A stretch of 64,000 nt of DNA from Diadema setosum (taxonomy: Eukaryota > Echinodermata > Echinoidea > Diadematoida > Diadematidae). A program made the position numbers and the translations under genes. Shown in pieces: positions 59,067 through 64,000 of the stretch. A model generated the notes under the pieces. That model had not been told where the DNA came from and ran no database searches. It was given only the letters and a program-made list of their open reading frames with translations. The first letter of the stretch is position 1; the number at the start of each line of letters is the position of its first letter. Location: positions 30,771,451-30,835,450 of the forward strand of contig CM067067.1 in assembly GCA_033980235.1 (NCBI GenBank), in the 5' to 3' direction.

Positions 59067-62000
59067 AAATGTATATTTTAGTCATAACTCAAAGTCAATT
59101 TCATTTCATCAAATTCATTTCATTCCTTGCTTAAATTAATCTCTGGTGGCTGTAAAGTCAAGTTCAAAGATATTGGTGTATAGATTTAGGAATGTTATGA
59201 AGAAGGTATTTGACTGATTCCGTATTTAAACCTAGGTTTCCTATGTACATGTATTATTGAAGTCTAAGGACATTTCAGAATTCAGTATGAAACTAGTCAA
59301 AGGACCTTGTCACAGACATGATAAGGTTTCATACGAGGATGAGTAATGAGTGAGAGTCACTGCTGTCTCATACACTACATTGAGCATTGTTAGTACATGG
59401 CAACCAACACCATGCTTATTTTGTGTGTGTGTGCGTGTGTGTGTGTGTGGGGGGGGGGGTTACTTCAGCTTACAATTGTACCTGTTTTATACATTGACAT
59501 GCAATCCAGTCTGTCTTCCCAGCCTAAAATATACATGTGCTGCCCTTGCCGACTTCCTGCTGATTGTGTGGCACATCCTAATCACATGCTCGTTACTGGA
59601 TAAACTGTAATAAGTTGTACAACCACTGTTTACAAAGTAGGCCTGTTAACATCATGTAGGGCTAGTCAAAACCTTTAAGCCATGACCGCATTTCTTTTGT
59701 TTGATCCAGTATAGTTTTAAATCCTTTTTTTCCCTATTCATTGTTAAGTGTTTCATGAGATTGACTTAAAAACAAAACAGAACAAAATCTCTTACATATT
59801 CTCCTTTGTTCATTTACTGCCTTAATAGAAGAACCTTATAATTGCTGATTTTTGCAAACTAGAAGCTGTGCAAGTTGTAAACTAGAAGGGAAGTTCTGAG
59901 ATTTAAATCGTTGCTATATTCATTGTTGTTATCATAATTTTCATCGTTATCATTTTTATGTCTATTATAATCATAAATATCATTTCATCTTCTTCCTCTT
60001 TAGCATTGTGATATTTCTGTGACAGTCCTCCACTTTAATCGCCATCATCTTTAATTTTATCAGTGCAGTGAAACCATGGCTATACCTTATAGGCAATTCA
60101 AGTTCTTGTTTCTTTCACACATGCAAACTGTTGTCACTTTTTTCTCTCTCTGTTTGTGCATATTCAATGAGTTTGACCAGTCCCTACTAATCTTTCATCA
60201 ATGTATTAAAGAAGATATGCAGTGATATTGAGATGTGTCATTTTAATGATGATAGAACGATAATTTCTGCTGCTGAATTCTCCAAGACTTGATGTCAAAT
60301 TCCTTCAGCAGATAAGCCACTCCTATAATTTGGTTCTGTTCTGGTTGGTTGGTTGGCTTTCTGTGTCTTCCTGTTGGACAAATTACATTGTTTTCTCATC
60401 AAATTCAGGTTGGGTTAAACCCAAGATGAAGCATCAAATTTCATGAGAAACTTATTAAAAATTAAAATTTTCCTTTTGTTACACCACCTTTCCCTAGTTT
60501 TTTTTTTTTTTTTTCTGAGAAATAGGTACAGCTATATCATCAAATTTATGATTGCTGTGACCTTCCAAATCAGAGTGATGACCGTAACCCGTATCAGGAC
60601 AATTACCCCCCCCCCCCCCCCCCAGTAGTAGTACCCTGGTTAGTGGTAAGGTTTAACCATTAGAGTAAAGATTAGGGTTAGAGTTACAGAACCGCGTATG
60701 GGTTAGGGTAGAATAGGATTAGGTTCAGGATTAGGGTTAGGGTCAGGGAAAGGGTCGGGAGCAATTGCCCAGGAGGTAATTGCCCTAGACCCCTGTAACC
60801 AATATTACCGGTGAGCATTGTGTGTAAAATGATGGTTCCCAGGACATACAGAATTTTAACATTTCTTACCATGTAAGCTTACATTTGTGTGTACAATGTA
60901 TTATGCAGGTTTGGTTATGCAGCAACAAGATAAGATTTCTGATCAGAAAGTTCTCTACATGTATATAAGACTTATTTTTTTCATTTCACAAAGAAACAGT
61001 CGTGTAGTGATAAACAGAACTTTTAAGTGGAACACCAATTAACAGTATTCAGAAGTAAGGAATTCTGCTTCCACATCTTTGATTTTACCCAGACTTGTGT
61101 CCTTTCTTTTACAAGCATCATTGAACATTTGTAATTTCCCTGAGAAGTATGATCTAAATTTTTCAGAGAACAAGAGCAGAACTGCAAATCAAGGTATTAC
61201 CCATTACACTGAAACCCCATTGTAGCAAGGTCAGATATAGGGAGATGCATGATATGAATTAGGTAATTTTGCAGGTCAGATCCCTTGTATCTCTTTTTTT
61301 TTTCTTTCTGTTAAAAAAAAAAATAAATCCATGATATCATCAGATACTAACATTGTAGGAGGAAATTTCAGTGACCCCAAGCAGCTTGTTATAACAAGGT
61401 TCCTTTGCATGTGTTGGTTTTGTGTTTTTGTTGGTTGCTATGCTTTCAGCTAATGTTATGGTTCAATGTTTGATAAAGAGGTCTCATGATGTGAGTAGTC
61501 ACGTGTACGGAGGAAGTGATTCTCCACGCTTTATCACAGTGAGACACTCTTCAAAGCTGTACATGTGCAAGATGAGGTGTTTATGTGACAGGCGATAAGA
61601 CTAGTAAGCTGATAAGTACCTCCTAGTAAATGCATTTTGCAGTCCTGGTACAAGATCTGTAGTGAGTTTGCTATGGATACACATGTGAAGGCATCAGCTC
61701 TTTTCAAATTGAAGATGCTGAACTCAAACTGTTACATGGTTACGGTTCTCTACAGTGAAATGAACAAACAAACAGCACACATGAAATGAAATAATGGAGA
61801 CAGAATTTCTCATCAATTTACCTACCTTTAAAGTTCCTCTCTGAGAGATTCTGAAGGATTCAAACAAAAGTCATTTGTGTTAAATTATAGAGAATCATCT
61901 GTCTGGTGTTGATAATGCTATTTAACCCATTGAAGACGAGTTTATCATGCTATAACACATGTTTCTCACGGACACCTGCTGGAATATACTCAGGCTGGTC

Positions 62001-63432
62001 TTCAATGGGTTAAAAGCCCCCTGCGATGTCAAGATCTGTATTCAGTGCCCCACAACATGCTCTCCCCTATACGTGTAGATTACATGTGGAGAAGCTTTCA
62101 ATATACAGAAGCGTCTACATTGTATAGGCAGTTCATCTGCCATCAACTTAACCCACATAATATACACTGTATCCACAACAAGTATGAGAAGTCCAAAATT
62201 GTAACTGAACAAAAGGGGAAACTGTGAATCATTTCACATAGTATACCTTTGCAATTTATTCATTGTCATGCTATCCTTGGGGACTGTTTGTTTGTAGACA
62301 GTTAGTTCTTCTAATATCATTAAAACACAATAATTCTCAGTGAGGTGTGTGTTTGGCGCGTAGTTTTGTTTTGTTTTTTTTTTTTTGGTTTTTTTGCTGA
62401 TTACTTTATAAAATCAATAGACAGCCATTGGAGGAACTCACTCTAGTTTACAGATGTGTACACCACAATGTACTGGTTATTCATGTTTATAGGCTGTATT
62501 TGATTGAATGAGATTTTTTTTTTTTCCTGGAATTGTCAAGGAGCAGAGCTGAGTAAAGTAGGGGCTGAGCTGGGGAAAATTCACCTTGGAGACAGCATAC
62601 ACATTGTACATTGAACATTGCATAAGTGTTTCAGCAGGCAGTATTTTGGCATGGTTTTAATTTAGTTACTATCACTCAACTTACAAACTTTTTAATGATT
62701 AAACCATCATGAAATACATGTAAATGGTGTCTACATAACTTCTTTAAGCATGGAAACTTTTCATTGAGCTGCCCTGGTGTATTTACAGTGTACCTGTAAA
62801 TACATGTAAATCCAAGGTGATTACAAAATTGTGTATGCATCAACCAGGGGTATAAATCATGGCTCAACATTATTGATGGCCCGGTGGCCAAGGGCCACTA
62901 AAAAATGATGCCTGGCCACTGAATTTCCAAAGAGGGTATCTTTTGGTGGCCCAATTACGAGCTCAAGATTCAAAATGGACTGTTAGACGTATGTTTCCTT
63001 TTATAAATTTCGGGCCGCCAGTAATAGTGTATAAATTTCAGGCCAGATTGAAGGATTTCAATGACCCTAACAGGTTACCAAAGAAAACAGTTGGCAGTGA
63101 GCCTTGTGTATTAAAACACATGCATTATCTGACAGTGATGACAAAATTCCATCTTCCTCTCCCCATCTGTCCCTTTACTTTTTACTCTCTCATCCTTCCG
63201 TTCACTCAAACTCAAGGTCGGCAAACATGGGCCAGATTTTCATCGGTCTCTCGGCCCCCATTCTCATGTCCGGGGTGACCAGTCTGTCTGCCCAGTGGTT
63301 CGCCTCCAACGAGCGCACCACGGCGACGGCCATCTCCTCCACCACAGCGTATCTAGGTGTGGCTGCCTCTTTCCTGATCGGTCCCCAGATCGTGCAGGAC
63401 ATCTATCCCACGCACACCAACGAGAGCACAAT
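51143..63432 (+). CDS. slc49a4: SLC49A4 (DIRC2)-like lysosomal MFS transporter, first four coding exons
   Basis: Exons 51143-51488, 52444-52554, 58134-58224 and 63217-63432 join in phase (1,1,2) and the last ends in phase 2, so the gene continues to the right. The assembled 254 residues match the N-terminal half of vertebrate SLC49A4: a long acidic cytosolic N-terminus; TM1 ending W-N-T-W-G-P-I-Q; W-G-A-I-T-F-L in TM2; G-x-R-C-L-P after TM3; and a Q-W-F-A-S-N-E-R-T-T-A-T-A-I block in the TM4-5 region. An acidic dileucine sorting motif, E-N-E-P-L-L (residues 13-18), parallels the lysosomal signal of the vertebrate protein. SLC49A4 is a lysosomal membrane transporter reported to carry pyridoxine. 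Introns 2 and 3 are about 5 kb and packed with mobile elements. Confidence 0.93.
51890..52185. repeat. Interspersed repeat ending in GGCGGAGGTA
   Basis: It has AAACCAACAAACAAACACCA followed by CCTCCTCCCTTGGCGGAGGT. Sequences of this type are widespread in marine invertebrate genomes; no class assigned. It lies in intron 1. Confidence 0.4.
52444..52554 (+). CDS. slc49a4: SLC49A4-like exon 2
   Basis: Acceptor ATCTGCAG, donor AAAG|GTAAGT. Encodes S-W-S-D-S-N-F-A-L-L and TM2 up to L-L-H-T-K-G. Confidence 0.92.
52600..53050 (-). mobile_element. Probable 3' end of a third non-LTR element
   Basis: On the minus strand the segment ends in ATGTTGAAATAAATAAATAA, a short-repeat tail. No coding sequence survives. 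Its proximity to two other antisense elements makes an insertion cluster plausible. Confidence 0.4.
53056..54351 (-). mobile_element. Non-LTR retrotransposon A, 5'-truncated inside the reverse transcriptase
   Basis: The minus-strand ORF at 54327-53440 (295 codons) is uninterrupted. It contains the F-A-D-D-T catalytic motif, the L-G-V-x-V-D thumb start, and the C-terminal W-N-N-L-P-L-R-I-R segment. Upstream, Q-G-S-V-L-G-S-L-L-F-L-I-Y-I-N-D-I is readable to 54351, where homology stops abruptly. The 3' end is at about 53056 with a TTGAAC tail repeat. This is the CR1/Jockey/Rex-like style of reverse transcriptase; the clade is not settled. It lies antisense in SLC49A4-like intron 2. Confidence 0.88.
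53279..53314. repeat. (CA)n microsatellite
   Basis: CA/CG dinucleotide run in the 3' untranslated part of element A. Confidence 0.9.
54380..56816 (-). mobile_element. Non-LTR retrotransposon B, truncated and frame-broken
   Basis: On the minus strand, from 56816 downward: the end of the endonuclease domain with an S-D-H motif (about 56700); a linker (56664-56161); reverse transcriptase start with N-Y-R-P-I-S-V-A (56129-55686); G-V-P-Q-G-S-V-L-G-P and F-A-D-D-V (55571-55095); thumb (55162-54809); and the C-terminal V-W-N-S-L-P block (54778-54509). These pieces are in different frames or separated by stops near 56145, 55640, 55130 and 54790, so it is dead. The 5' part of the endonuclease is missing. 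It belongs to a different subfamily from element A and lies head-to-tail with it. Confidence 0.88.
57159..57744. mobile_element. Long inverted-repeat element flanked by TTAA
   Basis: TTAA at 57159-57162 and 57741-57744. The ends AGGACAAGTTCACCTTCATA and TATGAAGGTGAACTTGTCCT start terminal inverted repeats that stay highly similar for about 140 bp. Element length is 578 bp with no transposase. TTAA target sites occur in piggyBac and Kolobok elements; the AGGACAAG ends do not settle which. A fragment of the family is at 12500-12715. Confidence 0.92.
57771..58043. mobile_element. GGTGGCC-rich miniature element, copy 1
   Basis: CATGGCTCGACAT at the left and TGTCGAGTCATG at the right form inverted ends; the interior has several GGTGGCC/GGCCACC blocks and a poly-A run. 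A related copy lies at 62858-63060. Confidence 0.72.
58134..58224 (+). CDS. slc49a4: SLC49A4-like exon 3
   Basis: Acceptor TTGACAG, donor TATG|GTGGGT. Encodes L-R-L-S-V-L-V-A-G-G (TM3) and G-I-R-C-L-P. Confidence 0.9.
58508..58693. mobile_element. Foldback element with repeated AAATAGCGCGCTATTT palindromes
   Basis: TTCACATCAGCCCGA at the left and TCGGGCTGATATGAA at the right are inverted ends. Between them AAATAGCGCGCTATTT occurs twice exactly and twice in degenerate form, and TTGGGAAATT/GGGAAATTTCC blocks recur. Confidence 0.82.
58694..61921. other. Part of SLC49A4-like intron 3
   Basis: AT-rich with C-runs, A-runs and a TG microsatellite at about 59421-59448. ORFs at 58880-59610 are not supported as exons, because the phase-correct exon 4 follows exon 3 directly in alignment with vertebrate SLC49A4. 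Confidence 0.5.
60595..60790. repeat. Degenerate TTAGGG-type repeat between inverted ends
   Basis: GATTAGGGTTAG-like units occupy about 60650-60755. ACAATTACCCCC at the left and GGAGGTAATTGCC at the right are inverted. More probably a miniature element with telomere-like sequence than a true interstitial telomere. Confidence 0.6.
61922..62013. mobile_element. 84-bp piggyBac-like miniature element
   Basis: TTAA at 61922-61925 and 62010-62013; ends CCCATTGAAGACGAG and CTGGTCTTCAATGGG. It starts with CCC after TTAA, like the 7.4-kb element, but is only 84 bp. Confidence 0.8.
62858..63060. mobile_element. GGTGGCC-rich miniature element, copy 2
   Basis: ATGGCTCAACAT, GATGGCCCGGTGGCC, AGGGCCACTA and TTTTGGTGGCC match the copy at 57771 in order. 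It lies just upstream of exon 4. Confidence 0.6.
63217..63432 (+). CDS. slc49a4: SLC49A4-like exon 4
   Basis: Acceptor CTCAAG, donor CAAT|GTAAGG. Encodes M-G-Q-I-F-I-G-L-S-A-P and the conserved N-E-R-T-T-A-T-A-I block. Confidence 0.92.
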
Positions 63433-64000
63433 GTAAGGCGGTATCACCATCTCATACACCTTGCAAGTGGCTCTCAGTCTCATCATTTTGCCAAATACAA
63501 ACTATTCTTACCTGTAACATTGTTGTGATAAAATGCAATTGATAGAGACAAAGTCATTACAGATTTTGTACTTCACACTATATGTCATCTATCCCTTTGT
63601 AAATAACTATGTTTGCAGCATCCCCTTATAATAATCTGACCAGTTTAATACAAAAATAATAATGATGAATAGATTTATAGATATTTTATACTCATGACAC
63701 CTATATTAACATCTGAAGTTTTCATTATTATGACGTTCAGGGTTTAATGATTGTTATTGCAGGGGTGAGCAAAGGTACCACATAGAGTGCAGTGTCCAGG
63801 AGCTTAATGGGAGCTGCACAGTGACCTGCCTTTCTAAGCCTCAATTAATAAAGATATGATATGATTATATGCCACCTGACATGCTCGAGAATAGGACCTT
63901 TCACACTTTCTACCATTCAGAATGTAGACTTATTTTTTATCGGCACAAATTATGTTCTTATTTAATATAAGCCGCATCTCCCTTTTTTGTGGTAGGTCTT
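63433..64000. other. Intron 4 of the SLC49A4-like gene (partial)
   Basis: AT-rich, with a short interspersed-element-like tail ending AATAAAGATATGATATGATT at about 63847-63866. The next exon is outside the window. Confidence 0.5.

Noticed and set aside
58880..59610. Hydrophobic ORFs between SLC49A4-like exons 3 and 4
   Set aside because: Exons 3 and 4 join directly in phase and align without a gap to vertebrate SLC49A4; these ORFs lack suitable splice sites.

Overview
The window is eukaryotic, intron-rich, AT-rich animal DNA. The gene content, the very high density of short inverted-repeat transposons (many flanked by TTAA), abundant microsatellites and short introns point to a marine invertebrate deuterostome. 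An echinoderm, probably a sea urchin, is my best guess; this is inference from style, not a species identification. Almost all long ORFs here are shadows of low-complexity repeats. The real genes are made of small exons that I assembled by hand from splice signals and phase agreement.

Three protein-coding loci can be supported. (1) A tandem cluster of GNAT polyamine/thialysine-type N-acetyltransferase genes (SAT1/SAT2-like) on the + strand. It holds the last exon of one copy (3897-4064), an orphan first exon with duplicated promoter (10008-10122), and one complete four-exon gene (15770-19481, 178 aa). (2) A convergent minus-strand gene (37405 down to 22373) for a secreted, Glu-rich, granin-like protein of about 427 aa. 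It is built from a signal-peptide exon, three microexons (17, 27 and 21 bp), one 489-bp acidic exon, a 33-bp microexon and four ordinary exons, and all phases agree. (3) The first four coding exons (51143 onward, + strand) of an SLC49A4/DIRC2-type lysosomal major-facilitator transporter, which continues past the right edge.

Layout: 1-3.7 kb, minisatellites and repeats. 3.9 kb, GNAT tail exon. 4.2-8.4 kb, a hAT-like and a piggyBac-like non-autonomous element. 9.6-15.3 kb, a decayed segmental duplicate of the region now at 15.4-26.7 kb, carrying an orphan GNAT exon 1 and two dead exons of the granin-like gene. 15.4-19.7 kb, intact GNAT gene. 21.4-37.5 kb, granin-like gene. 37.5-51 kb, gene-free and dense in repeats, including a 2.2-kb tandem-unit element, several TTAA elements and a 2.8-kb transposon with ten copies of a palindromic GTAACTGACGTTAC motif. 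51.1-64 kb, SLC49A4-like gene with two truncated non-LTR retrotransposons antisense in intron 2.

The three loci have no obvious functional link: polyamine or amino-acid acetylation, regulated secretion and lysosomal transport. The most unusual items are the motif-studded 2.8-kb transposon, the GNAT cluster with a Tyr-to-Phe change at the catalytic position of one copy, the paralogous empty sites that date transposon insertions, and the microexon series in the granin-like gene.
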